Positions 18,046-27,002 of a stretch of 64,000 bases of DNA are shown here, piece by piece. The position numbers and the translations under genes are program-made. This DNA is from Micavibrio sp964400125 (GTDB taxonomy: Bacteria > Pseudomonadota > Alphaproteobacteria > Micavibrionales > Micavibrionaceae). Position 1 is the stretch's first letter. Each line of letters begins with the position of its first letter. The notes under the pieces are model-generated. The model ran no database searches. It worked only from the letters and a program-made list of their open reading frames with translations, and was not told the DNA's origin. The DNA is taken from contig CAYNSR010000003.1 in assembly GCA_964400125.1 (NCBI GenBank), forward strand, positions 124,001 through 188,000. The letters run 5' to 3'.

Positions 18046-18146
18046 TTCCCATATTCTTTGGTCGAAAAATGTCCTTAGAGGCCCATCTTAATCTTTAGCT
18101 AAATCTTTCTGTGCAGGATGGAGGGGCACTGGCCTGCGCCGAAAAG

Positions 18147-18155
18147 TGCTATAAT
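18147..18155 (+). promoter_or_regulatory. Extended -10 element upstream of clpA
   Basis: TGCTATAAT, identical to the element before clpS, lies 37 bases before the clpA start. It suggests clpA can be transcribed separately from clpS. Confidence 0.5.
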
Positions 18156-18192
18156 TGTATTCTTAACCTTCTGAAAAAATCCGGACATATCC

Positions 18193-20481
18193 ATGCTCTC
18201 ACGCAATCTTGAAAAAACCCTGCACCGTGCCCTGTCTTTAGCGACCGAGCGGCATCATGAATACGCGACGCTCGAACATTTGCTGCTGGCGCTGGTGGAG
18301 GATCAGGACGCCATGGCCGTGTTACGCTCCTGCGGGATTTCCTTGCAGGACCTGCGGGAAAACCTGATCCATTATCTGGAGAGCGAACTCACCTATCTGG
18401 TCAATCGCAATGCCGACGAATCGAAACCGACGACCGCCTTCCAGCGGGTTTTGCAGCGCGCCGCCATTCATGTGCAGTCTTCGGGCCGGGAGGAGGTCAC
18501 AGGTGCCAATGTGCTGGTGGCGTTATTTTCCGAACGTGAAAGCCACGCGGTCTATTTCCTGCAGGAACAGGATATGACCCGTTTCGATGCAGTCAATTAC
18601 ATCTCCCACGGTATCGCGAAGGTTCCCGGTCACACCGACCAGAACCGTACGCCCACTGGTACAGACCATGAAGGCAGCGAAGAAAAACCCGTCAAAACTG
18701 GGCGCGACGCGCTGGAAAGCTATTGCCACAACCTCAACAACAAGGCCCGGCGCGGCAAAATCGACCCCCTGATCGGGCGCGCCATGGAGATCGACCGCAC
18801 CATTCAGATCCTGTGCCGCCGTTCCAAGAACAACCCGCTTTATGTCGGCGACCCCGGCGTCGGGAAAACCGCGATTGCCGAAGGGCTGGCGCGCCGCATT
18901 GTCGATGGCGATGTGCCGGATGTCTTGAAAGGCGCGGTAATTTATTCCCTCGACATGGGGGCGCTTCTGGCCGGGACACGCTATCGCGGCGATTTCGAAG
19001 AACGGGTCAAGGCGGTCCTGAATGAAATTGAAAAAATAGATCATGCCGTTTTGTTTATCGACGAAATCCACACCATCATCGGCGCTGGCGCCACCTCCGG
19101 CGGTGCGATGGATGCGTCCAACCTCCTCAAACCTGCCCTCTCCGGCGGACAGTTGCGCTGCATCGGCTCGACCACTTACAAGGAATTCCGCAATTATTTT
19201 GAAAAGGATCGCGCGCTGGTGCGCCGCTTCCAGAAAATCGACGTCAAGGAACCGTCCATCGAGGATTCCATCAAGATCCTGCAGGGCCTGAAGCCCTATT
19301 ACGAAGAACATCACAATGTGAAATATACCGCAGAAGCGATCAAGGCGGCGGTGGAGCTTTCCGCCCGCTATATTGGTGACCGCAAACTCCCCGACAAGGC
19401 CATTGATATCATCGACGAAGTCGGCGCGGCGCAAATGCTCCTCCCCGAAGGCAAGCGTAAAAAATCCATCGGCGTGAAGGATATCGAAGCCGTCGTTGCC
19501 ATTCTCGCCCGCATCCCGGCAAAATCGGTCACCAAGGACGACCGAGAGATACTCAAAAGCCTCGACCGCGACCTGAAAACCATGGTCTACGATCAGGATC
19601 AGGCGGTTGATATTCTGGTTTCTTCTATCAAAATGGCCCGCGCGGGTCTGCGCGATCATGAAAAACCCATCGGCTCCTATCTGTTCAGCGGCCCGACCGG
19701 GGTCGGAAAAACCGAAGTCGCCCGGCAACTGGCCAAAACAATGGGCATCGAACTGAAGCGTTTCGACATGTCTGAATACATGGAGAAACATTCCGTTTCG
19801 CGTCTGATCGGCACGCCGCCGGGTTATGTCGGGTTTGAACAGGGCGGATTGCTGACCGATGCGATCGACCAGAACCCGCACTGCGTCTTGCTGCTCGATG
19901 AAATCGAAAAGGCCCACCCGGATCTGTATGCCCTGCTGCTGCAGGTGATGGATTACGGCAAACTGACCGACAATAACGGCAAAACCGTCGATTTCAGAAA
20001 CGTGATCCTGATCATGACCACCAATGCCGGGGCGGCGCAGATGGCAAAAGCCCCGATCGGTTTTGAACGCGGCATGCGCACAGATGACGATCAAGAGGAA
20101 ATCAAACGTGTTTTCACCCCGGAATTCCGCAATCGCCTCGACGCCATCGTCCCGTTCAGTAGCCTGAAACCGGAAACCATGATCCGCGTCGTCGAAAAAT
20201 TTATCATGCAACTGGAAGCCCAGCTTGCCGACCGCCATGTCACCATTCACCTGACCGATGCCGCCCGCAACCATCTGGCCGCCGCCGGATACGACCCGGC
20301 CATGGGTGCCAGACCGCTGGCCCGCGTCATTCAGGAACAGGTCAAACGCCCGCTGGCCGAGGAATTGCTGTTTGGAAAACTGACCAAAGGCGGCATCGTT
20401 CAGGTTGACCTGCAAGACGGCCTCCTGACCTTCGCCTATGACGAAGACCGCAGCAAAAGCCGGGAGACCGAGAAGGTATAA
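18193..20481 (+). CDS. clpA: ATP-dependent Clp protease ATP-binding subunit ClpA (clpS-linked)
   Basis: A 762-residue canonical ClpA that unfolds proteins and feeds them to ClpP. The N-domain begins MLSRNLEKTLHRALSLA and includes HEYATLEHLLLALVED, typical of the ClpS-binding N-domain. D1 has GDPGVGKT, VLFIDEIHTIIGAG and ALVRRFQK. D2 has GPTGVGKTE, LLLDEIEKAH and the ClpP-docking loop IGF (KAPIGFER). The C-terminal domain has AMGARPLAR. It is paired with clpS and is therefore probably the housekeeping copy; the tandem pair at 2858-7710 are divergent paralogues. The gene ends 13 bases before a convergent gene. Confidence 0.95.
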   Translation: MLSRNLEKTLHRALSLATERHHEYATLEHLLLALVEDQDAMAVLRSCGISLQDLRENLIHYLESELTYLVNRNADESKPTTAFQRVLQRAAIHVQSSGREEVTGANVLVALFSERESHAVYFLQEQDMTRFDAVNYISHGIAKVPGHTDQNRTPTGTDHEGSEEKPVKTGRDALESYCHNLNNKARRGKIDPLIGRAMEIDRTIQILCRRSKNNPLYVGDPGVGKTAIAEGLARRIVDGDVPDVLKGAVIYSLDMGALLAGTRYRGDFEERVKAVLNEIEKIDHAVLFIDEIHTIIGAGATSGGAMDASNLLKPALSGGQLRCIGSTTYKEFRNYFEKDRALVRRFQKIDVKEPSIEDSIKILQGLKPYYEEHHNVKYTAEAIKAAVELSARYIGDRKLPDKAIDIIDEVGAAQMLLPEGKRKKSIGVKDIEAVVAILARIPAKSVTKDDREILKSLDRDLKTMVYDQDQAVDILVSSIKMARAGLRDHEKPIGSYLFSGPTGVGKTEVARQLAKTMGIELKRFDMSEYMEKHSVSRLIGTPPGYVGFEQGGLLTDAIDQNPHCVLLLDEIEKAHPDLYALLLQVMDYGKLTDNNGKTVDFRNVILIMTTNAGAAQMAKAPIGFERGMRTDDDQEEIKRVFTPEFRNRLDAIVPFSSLKPETMIRVVEKFIMQLEAQLADRHVTIHLTDAARNHLAAAGYDPAMGARPLARVIQEQVKRPLAEELLFGKLTKGGIVQVDLQDGLLTFAYDEDRSKSRETEKV

Positions 20482-20494
20482 GGGACGACATCCT

Positions 20495-21490
20495 TTAACG
20501 CGGCAGAATTCCGATATATTTCCACCCGCCAACATATTGCCCGACGCGGGTCATTTGTTCAGGATCGGTCATGTCGAGGATTCCCTTCCAGTGCGACCCG
20601 ACCAGCAGAACCTGACCCAGCGATATTCTTTTCCCCTCCGCCGCTCGCTTCTGGAATTCGGCCCTCAGGGCGCTCTGGATAGTGCGCTGATCCGCCGAGC
20701 CCTCCAGCGGCTTTGCAAAGACGGTATGCAGCCTTGAGGAAAGATCAATATCGCTATCGGCCAGCGCCCAGATATCGCGCCGCTTTTGCAAGGGGAGATA
20801 AGGCTCGACGCAGGCACGCTCCTCCGGCGCAAGCAACGGGGCGATAGCGTCGTACCTGTCCTGCGCGTATCGCCGCGCATGCACCGAAAACGACTCGCCT
20901 TCCGTATCCGTGGGCAGGAAACCGCAACGGGCCCAGGCATACCCCCCGACACCGAGTCCTGCGATGATGCCGAACTCCCTGAAACCTGCGGCAAAAAAGA
21001 ACTCGATCTGGTTGCGCATCAATTTACGCCCCAGACCATGGCGCTGCGCATGCTGCGCTACCTCCATTAAACCCGCATCCACCGTCCCGCTATCGGAGTA
21101 GGCAAAGCGGCGATCCGTAAAACCCGGGCCCCTGATGGAAAAATTAATCTGCTTACAACCATGATCCCACGCTTCCAGATTGACGGAGGTTCTCTCAGGA
21201 AGATCCCTGAGCAGAATTTGACAAGACGATTCGGGATCGACAGGCACCCTGACATTCCACAGCGTCGGATTTTTGCAGGTCATTTTCTGATCCTGCCATG
21301 ACACGGCGGAATAGATCTCCTTCGGGAACGGCGACAACGCCCGCAACCATGTCCCGACCCGCACCGCCCAGCCCGGCCTGCACCGCGTCGCTTGCAAAAA
21401 AGAATCCGCCAGGCAAATTACTCTGGCCCCGGCCACTGATTGCATATCCTCGCTGGAAGGAGGTGTATAAACCACAAGCTTTTCAAACAT
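20495..21490 (-). CDS. Hypothetical protein with GNAT-like acetyltransferase region
   Basis: A 331-residue protein. The middle contains a likely acetyl-CoA-binding segment, QRHGLGRKLM (149-158; QxxGxG pattern), followed by a strand (FREFGIIAGLG) and GGYAWARCGF (182-191). This looks like a GNAT fold, but the rest (1-135 and 200-331) is not recognised. The C-terminal part includes a conserved-looking VGSHWKGILDMTD segment. It lies alone between the convergent clpA and the small helical gene, separated from the latter by about 110 bases. Substrate and role are unknown. Cysteine and tryptophan content is high for a cytoplasmic enzyme. Confidence 0.6.
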   Translation of the reverse strand: MFEKLVVYTPPSSEDMQSVAGARVICLADSFLQATRCRPGWAVRVGTWLRALSPFPKEIYSAVSWQDQKMTCKNPTLWNVRVPVDPESSCQILLRDLPERTSVNLEAWDHGCKQINFSIRGPGFTDRRFAYSDSGTVDAGLMEVAQHAQRHGLGRKLMRNQIEFFFAAGFREFGIIAGLGVGGYAWARCGFLPTDTEGESFSVHARRYAQDRYDAIAPLLAPEERACVEPYLPLQKRRDIWALADSDIDLSSRLHTVFAKPLEGSADQRTIQSALRAEFQKRAAEGKRISLGQVLLVGSHWKGILDMTDPEQMTRVGQYVGGWKYIGILPR

Positions 21491-21599
21491 CGCAAAACAT
21501 CCTGTCCAGACTGGAAACGGAAAACAGCAAGGCGGGTTTTACAGCGTACTTTGCATTATGTCAACAAAAACAGCGGGCGTTCCCCGCCAGCACCCCGTC

Positions 21600-21866
21600 T
21601 TATTTATCCTCCAGCAACGATTTCAGGTGCGCCGCGATGCGTTCCTTATCCATATCGCGAATCCGGTCGCGGGCCTGTTTTCCGGCGGATTGTGCCTGCA
21701 ACGCATCAGCGATTTTCCGGATGGTTTCATCCCCAAGACGTTCCCGCGCGGCACGGGCATTGGCCATGGCCTCTTCACGCAGGGCGGCGGACCTTTGCGC
21801 AGCATCCCGCGCGGCCTTTTCTTCCGCTTTCTTCTTCCCTCCAAAAAGCTCCCTGAACACCGGCAA
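21600..21866 (-). CDS. Small charged helical hypothetical protein
   Basis: An 88-residue protein, almost entirely predicted helix, rich in Ala, Arg, Lys and Glu (KKKAEEKAARDAAQRSAALR). No domain is recognised. It starts at a TTG directly after the TAG stop of the HerA-like gene (TAGTTG), so it is almost certainly translated from the same mRNA and may be coupled to it. A coiled-coil partner of the upstream ATPase is possible but unproven. Confidence 0.65.
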   Translation of the reverse strand: MPVFRELFGGKKKAEEKAARDAAQRSAALREEAMANARAARERLGDETIRKIADALQAQSAGKQARDRIRDMDKERIAAHLKSLLEDK

Positions 21867-23315
21867 CTAGCGCCTCCCGCGCAGGTTTGATTTCAGGCTT
21901 TTGATGACTTCCCGCATGATCGTATTCCCGGCCTGACGCAGCATGGATTTGGCAAGCGTTTCGCCGTAGCCCTGCCGCGACGATGCGCGGGATCTTGGTG
22001 CGGGCGCGACGGGGACCGGACGGGCCGCCATACGCGCTTTCAGGATTTCATGCGCCGATTCACGATCAACGCTCTGGCTATAAAGCCTGCCAAACAGACT
22101 GCCGGAAATCATTTGCTGACGGGCCGCATCGGGAGCAGGGCCGAGCAAGGACGATGGCGGGCGAATCAGCGTACGGCAGGCCATACCGGGGATTCCTTTG
22201 TCCTCCATCAATCCGGTGATGGCTTCACCCGTCGCCAGTTCGGTAATCGCCTGCTCGATATCCAGAGCGGCACTCTGCCGGAAGGTTTGCGCAGCGGCCC
22301 TGATCGCTTTTTGCGTTTGCGGCGTGTAAGCGCGCAGGTTGTGAACGATCCGGTTCCCGAGCTGGGCCGCAACGCTGTCCGGAACATCGCCGGGGTTTTG
22401 GGTAATAAAATAAACTCCGACCCCCTTCGACCGGATCAGACGCACCACCTGTTCTATCTTTTCGACCAGTGCCCTCGGCGCATCATTGAACAACAAATGC
22501 GCCTCGTCAAAAAAGAAAACCAGTTTCGGTTTCGCGATATCGCCACATTCTGGCAGAGTATCGAACAGTTCCGACAGCATCCAGAACAGAAACGTCGCGT
22601 ACAGGCGCGGCGATTGCATCAGCCGGGCGGCGTCCAGAATATTGACATGCCCGGCCCCGGAGGCATCGCAACGCAAAAAATCATTCAGGTCCAGCGCAGG
22701 TTCACCGAAGAAATGCGCCGCACCCTGATCCTCGAGGATTAGCAATTTACGCTGAATGGCCCCGACACTGGCCGCAGAGACATTGCCGTAACGGGCCGAT
22801 AATTCGCCCGCCCGCCCGGAAACCATGGCCAAAACAGCCTGCAAGTCCTTTAGGTCGAGCAACAGCAGCCCTTCCTCTGCGGCAAGGCGGAAGACAATGG
22901 CCATGACCCCTTCCTGCACATCGTTAAGGTCAAGGAGACGACTGAGCAGCAACGGCCCCATCTGCGCAACCGTCGTGCGGACGGGATGTCCCTTTTCGCC
23001 GTACAAATCCCAGAACACGACCGGAAAAGCACGGGGAGCATAATCCCCAAAACCAATCTCCTGCGCACGGTTCACCAGAAAATCCTGCATCGCACCTGGT
23101 TGCGACAGGCCGGAAAGATCGCCCTTTATATCGGCAAGAAAAACAGGCACCCCAGCGGCAGAAAATCCTTCGGCAAGATTTTGCAGCGTTACCGTCTTTC
23201 CAGTCCCGGTCGCGCCGCAAATCAGGCCGTGCCGATTGGCATAGCGCAGTTGCAGGTGGATTTTGTTTTCAGGCTGCCCCGTGACAGCCCCGATCATGAT
23301 TGATACAGACACCAT
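21867..23315 (-). CDS. HerA-like (DUF853) P-loop ATPase
   Basis: A 482-residue ATPase of the DUF853/YjgR type, related to HerA/FtsK helicases. Walker A is GATGTGKTVTLQNLAEGFS, followed by LADIKGDLSGL, and Walker B is LVFFFDEAHLLF. FITQNPGDVPDSVAAQLGNR matches the family's sensor region. The function of DUF853 proteins is not established; DNA translocation is assumed from the fold. I chose ATG at 23315, which shares one base with the stop of the FadN-like gene. The gene therefore sits at the end of a beta-oxidation operon, which is an odd place for it. The C-terminal 80 residues are basic and Ala/Arg-rich. Confidence 0.83.
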   Translation of the reverse strand: MVSVSIMIGAVTGQPENKIHLQLRYANRHGLICGATGTGKTVTLQNLAEGFSAAGVPVFLADIKGDLSGLSQPGAMQDFLVNRAQEIGFGDYAPRAFPVVFWDLYGEKGHPVRTTVAQMGPLLLSRLLDLNDVQEGVMAIVFRLAAEEGLLLLDLKDLQAVLAMVSGRAGELSARYGNVSAASVGAIQRKLLILEDQGAAHFFGEPALDLNDFLRCDASGAGHVNILDAARLMQSPRLYATFLFWMLSELFDTLPECGDIAKPKLVFFFDEAHLLFNDAPRALVEKIEQVVRLIRSKGVGVYFITQNPGDVPDSVAAQLGNRIVHNLRAYTPQTQKAIRAAAQTFRQSAALDIEQAITELATGEAITGLMEDKGIPGMACRTLIRPPSSLLGPAPDAARQQMISGSLFGRLYSQSVDRESAHEILKARMAARPVPVAPAPRSRASSRQGYGETLAKSMLRQAGNTIMREVIKSLKSNLRGRR

Positions 23316-25714
23316 CAATTCCTCAGCGGTTTTCCAGTTTCCAGCATATGCTCGACCCGGTCCATCGTCCCCTGATTGCGCACCAGTTTCATGAATTCCT
23401 GAATTTCGAGTTTTAAAATATCGTCTTCCGATTGCGGGTGAGTCCAATCGCCCTTGTCCCCACCGGACAAAACCCGCGCCAGCAAGTCACACACCACGAC
23501 ATCGTAGGGTGAGGCCTTGCCGCTCTTGCGCAAATCGCCAACGGCCATATCCAGTGCGTATTTCCCCGACGGACCCGGCAGGCGCAAATCCTTTTGCTGT
23601 TCCGGCGGCATATAGTCCCGCGCCAGTTCCAGCGCCCGTTGCTTGGCATCGAACAGCAGGCGGTCACGGTTCATGGTAATTCCGTCCCGGTCACGGAAAT
23701 AACCGATCTCTTTGGCTTCGGCGGCGGATTTTGCCACCTTGGCCGCCCCGATAACCTCGAAGGCCTGACGGGCGGCTCCCATCGGCGTGACCTGCGGCGA
23801 CATCCACAAACGGTCGCCGCCGACATTCTTTTTATACCGGGCGCGCTCACGTTCCTGAAAACGCAAAATCATTTCCTTGCACCCGCCCCAGCCCGGAATC
23901 AGGCCGACTCCGACCTCCACCAGACCGCAATAGGTTTCCGCATGGGCCTGAATAAAATCGGAATGCAGTAAAATTTCACACCCGCCACCAAGCGCCATGC
24001 CAGACGGTGCAGAAACCACCGGGAACGGCGCGAATTTGAGCGCCCTGTACGCACGCTGGCCGCCCGCGATCAGTTCTTCGATCTGCGGCCACAACGCGAT
24101 ATTCATCGCAAAAATCGCCAGCCCGAGATTCGCCCCGGCGGAAAAATGTGTTCCTTCGTTATAAACGACCAGCGCCTTGTACGCCCCGCCGCTGTCTTTG
24201 ATTAGTTTTATCGCATGATGGATAACATCAAAAACCTGATCTTCCAGCGCATTCATCTTCCCGGTAAATTCCAGACACAAAACCCCGTCATCAATATCCC
24301 ACAACGCCGCTGAAGCCGTTTTGTAAACCGGCTTTTTCGACAGCCGCAGATCGCGGAGCAACAAAACCCCGTCCGGCCTGACAACCGGGTGGTACGCGCC
24401 ATCGACACCAAAGAAATTCAACCTGCCGCCATCGACCTTGTAACAAGAACCGTCGCCAACCGCCGCCAGCAAGGCAGGGACGGGCTTGCCTTCCTCTTTC
24501 AGCCTTGCCGCAAACCATGCCGGGCCGAGCTGATCGATCATTTCGAAGGGGCCGTATTTCCAGTTATAGCCAAGACGCATCGCTTCATCGACATCGGCGA
24601 TGGAATCCGCAATCTCCGGCACCAAGGACGCCGCATAGGCCAGCGTTTGCGACAAAACTTTCCACGCATACTGGCCGCCGATATCTTCATGCGTCACCAC
24701 GGCCTTCAGCCCCGCCTTCCCAGCCTCGGCGGAAGCCAGCCTTGGCTTGTCGGCATCGGCGTAGGATGTATTCTCGTCGAAGCCGTCCTTGTTGAGCCGC
24801 AGCGCCCGTTTGGTTTTTTTCTCCGCTTGCGGATCGATCCGGTAAAAACCGCCCCGGCCCTTGCGTCCGGTATATCCGGCAGAAATCATCGCGTGGATAA
24901 AGGGGTAATCGATGAAAATATCCCGGTAAGCATCCCGTTCCGGCAAGGTCGAAAGCAGCGATTCCGCCAGATGCGGCATCAGGTCGATTCCCACCAGATC
25001 AATCAGGCCAAAAATCCCGGTCTTGGGGATCCCCGCAGGTTTCGACATCACCGCATCGGCGGCCTCGATGGAAATACCGGTATTGAAAGCCTCATTGATC
25101 CCGGCGGTCAGCCAGAACACGCCGAGCCGGTTGGCGATAAATCCCGGCGTGTCGTGGCAGACGACGACCCCCTTGCCCAGCGTGATATCGCAAAACCGCC
25201 TGACTTCCTCCGTAGCCTCGGGCCGCGTTTTCGGCCCCGCCACCAGTTCGAGCAGGCGCATATAGCGCGGGGGATTGAAAAAATGCGTCACCAGAAAATC
25301 TTTCGCCAGCGCATCGCCAAACGGCTCCGTCAGCAGATGCAGCGGAATGGTCGAGGTGTTGGAGGATACAATCGACCCTTTTTTCCGGTGTTTTTGTAAT
25401 TTCTCATAGGTTGCATGCTTTATTTTCAGATCTTCTAAAACGACCTCGATGATCCAGTCGCAATCACCCAGAAGCGCAAGATCATCCTCCATGTTTCCCG
25501 GCGTAATCAACCGCGCCGCACTGGCGCTCATGAACGGCGCAGGTTCAGCCCTGAGCATTTTGGCAATTGCCCCTCGGGCCAAAACACTGCGGTCCTTTGC
25601 CTCTTTCGGAACGATATCGAGCAAGACAACCGGAACCCCGGCATTGGCAATCTGCGCGGCAATGCCGGAGCCCATAACGCCCGATCCGATAACAGCTACT
25701 TTTGCGATGGTCAT
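23315..25714 (-). CDS. FadN-like 3-hydroxyacyl-CoA dehydrogenase / enoyl-CoA hydratase
   Basis: A 799-residue bifunctional beta-oxidation enzyme. The N-terminal half is the NAD-dependent 3-hydroxyacyl-CoA dehydrogenase: Rossmann motif GSGVMGSGIAAQIANAG at about residue 10, VSSNTSTIPLHLL, THFFNPPRYMRLLELVAG. The C-terminal half is an enoyl-CoA hydratase-like domain with GMALGGGCEILLHSD and VEVGVGLIPGWGGCKEM. This domain order (dehydrogenase first) is that of Bacillus FadN rather than E. coli FadB. A thiolase gene upstream completes the cycle. It is coupled by a one-base overlap to the HerA-like gene downstream. Confidence 0.9.
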   Translation of the reverse strand: MTIAKVAVIGSGVMGSGIAAQIANAGVPVVLLDIVPKEAKDRSVLARGAIAKMLRAEPAPFMSASAARLITPGNMEDDLALLGDCDWIIEVVLEDLKIKHATYEKLQKHRKKGSIVSSNTSTIPLHLLTEPFGDALAKDFLVTHFFNPPRYMRLLELVAGPKTRPEATEEVRRFCDITLGKGVVVCHDTPGFIANRLGVFWLTAGINEAFNTGISIEAADAVMSKPAGIPKTGIFGLIDLVGIDLMPHLAESLLSTLPERDAYRDIFIDYPFIHAMISAGYTGRKGRGGFYRIDPQAEKKTKRALRLNKDGFDENTSYADADKPRLASAEAGKAGLKAVVTHEDIGGQYAWKVLSQTLAYAASLVPEIADSIADVDEAMRLGYNWKYGPFEMIDQLGPAWFAARLKEEGKPVPALLAAVGDGSCYKVDGGRLNFFGVDGAYHPVVRPDGVLLLRDLRLSKKPVYKTASAALWDIDDGVLCLEFTGKMNALEDQVFDVIHHAIKLIKDSGGAYKALVVYNEGTHFSAGANLGLAIFAMNIALWPQIEELIAGGQRAYRALKFAPFPVVSAPSGMALGGGCEILLHSDFIQAHAETYCGLVEVGVGLIPGWGGCKEMILRFQERERARYKKNVGGDRLWMSPQVTPMGAARQAFEVIGAAKVAKSAAEAKEIGYFRDRDGITMNRDRLLFDAKQRALELARDYMPPEQQKDLRLPGPSGKYALDMAVGDLRKSGKASPYDVVVCDLLARVLSGGDKGDWTHPQSEDDILKLEIQEFMKLVRNQGTMDRVEHMLETGKPLRN

Positions 25715-25743
25715 ATCGTTTTCCTCTGTTTGTTCCTCATGCC

Positions 25744-26979
25744 CTATCCGTCCGCCAGATCCTGCAACGCATCCTCGATTCCGGCATCTTGCGACAAGGC
25801 GGAAAGTTCGTCCTGATATTCCTGCCGGACGCGGCGAAATTCTTCCACGGTCTTTTCGGCGGCGGTCATGATGCGGGGGATTTCCGCGAATTGCCCGCCC
25901 TGCATAAACCTGATCGGACCCAGCACTTCGGCCTCGTATAAACGGACATCTTCAAGCCTTGTCATCGTCCCGGCCATGCCGCCGACCAGACGCAGGTAAA
26001 GCGTCATCAGGGAATCCAGCGAACCGACCACCAGCAACTTGTCGCGCAACAGAGAAAGCTGGTCCAGCTTGTATTCCATGTAGGGCAGGTTGTATTTCAC
26101 AATATAGGCGCGTATCTTCCGCGCCTCCATGCCCAGAGAATCCTGAATCAACCGCAATTCTGAAATCCCGAGAAACAGCTTCCCGTCCTCGCTGACCAGA
26201 TTCTCGGCATTTTTTTCCAGCAGCAGGATAAATTTTTCTGCGGTCTTCGCCAGTGCCTTGATTTTTTCATCTGCGGCACCCCGGTCAACGGTGAAGCGCG
26301 GCGGCATTTTTCCCATTTCACGCAACGCGCCGCGCGCTCGGTCAAAATTCGCAACCCGCAGCGCGGAACGAACGGCGCTATAAACTTTTTCTGCATCATC
26401 GTGACTGAAAATAGAAGCCGCGCCTTCATGAAAGGCTTTCAACTCCCTGTCTGCGGACTGGACAACAGGCATCGCCGTTTCGTATTTCGCAAGTAGCGCG
26501 TCGATTTCGATCTTGCGCTTCTTGTTTCTCCCCAGCATAACCCCCGTATCATTCGTCCATTTTATTTTTTTATTGCTGCTGTAATTGATGCGCTTGATAT
26601 TCGATTTCTTGATTTCATCGCGCACCAGAATCATAAACCGGTTGATGCGCATGGAAACAATGGTAAAGGTGATGATATTGTCCTGTAATGTTCGCAAAAC
26701 CCCCTTGGCTTCGTTTTTCAGGGCTGTTGCATCCGGGTGGTTGCGCGCATCCTTGTTCCGCGCAATTTCGTCGCGAATCCAGTACACGGTGAAATCAAAA
26801 AATCGGGGAAACAATGTACAAAGGTAATCTTCTTCCTGTTTGATTGCCTCGTCGTCATAGCTGTCAGCCCCCTTTTGCACATGCGTTTTGACATGATCGA
26901 TGAAACCCCGGCCAATATCGCCGAAATCGGCCCCGTCAGGGGGAAAGCCCAGAAGCGCCGGAAGTGAATCATCATTCAT
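25744..26979 (-). CDS. Unrecognised helical protein within the beta-oxidation operon
   Basis: A 411-residue protein that I cannot assign. It is predicted to be mainly alpha-helical and highly charged, with a lysine-rich stretch in the first third (KKSNIKRINYSSNKKIKW). There is no signal peptide or transmembrane helix. It begins 23 bases after the thiolase stop and ends 29 bases before the FadN-like gene, so it is part of this operon. Lysine and asparagine use is higher than in its neighbours and codon use looks more AT-rich, which hints at later insertion. The function is unknown. Confidence 0.65.
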   Translation of the reverse strand: MNDDSLPALLGFPPDGADFGDIGRGFIDHVKTHVQKGADSYDDEAIKQEEDYLCTLFPRFFDFTVYWIRDEIARNKDARNHPDATALKNEAKGVLRTLQDNIITFTIVSMRINRFMILVRDEIKKSNIKRINYSSNKKIKWTNDTGVMLGRNKKRKIEIDALLAKYETAMPVVQSADRELKAFHEGAASIFSHDDAEKVYSAVRSALRVANFDRARGALREMGKMPPRFTVDRGAADEKIKALAKTAEKFILLLEKNAENLVSEDGKLFLGISELRLIQDSLGMEARKIRAYIVKYNLPYMEYKLDQLSLLRDKLLVVGSLDSLMTLYLRLVGGMAGTMTRLEDVRLYEAEVLGPIRFMQGGQFAEIPRIMTAAEKTVEEFRRVRQEYQDELSALSQDAGIEDALQDLADG

Positions 26980-27002
26980 GTGAAAATATCCGGGATCAAG
27001 AA

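Noticed and set aside
18523..20535. 670-codon open frame antisense to clpA
   Set aside because: Shadow of clpA; no domain or ribosome-binding site supports it.
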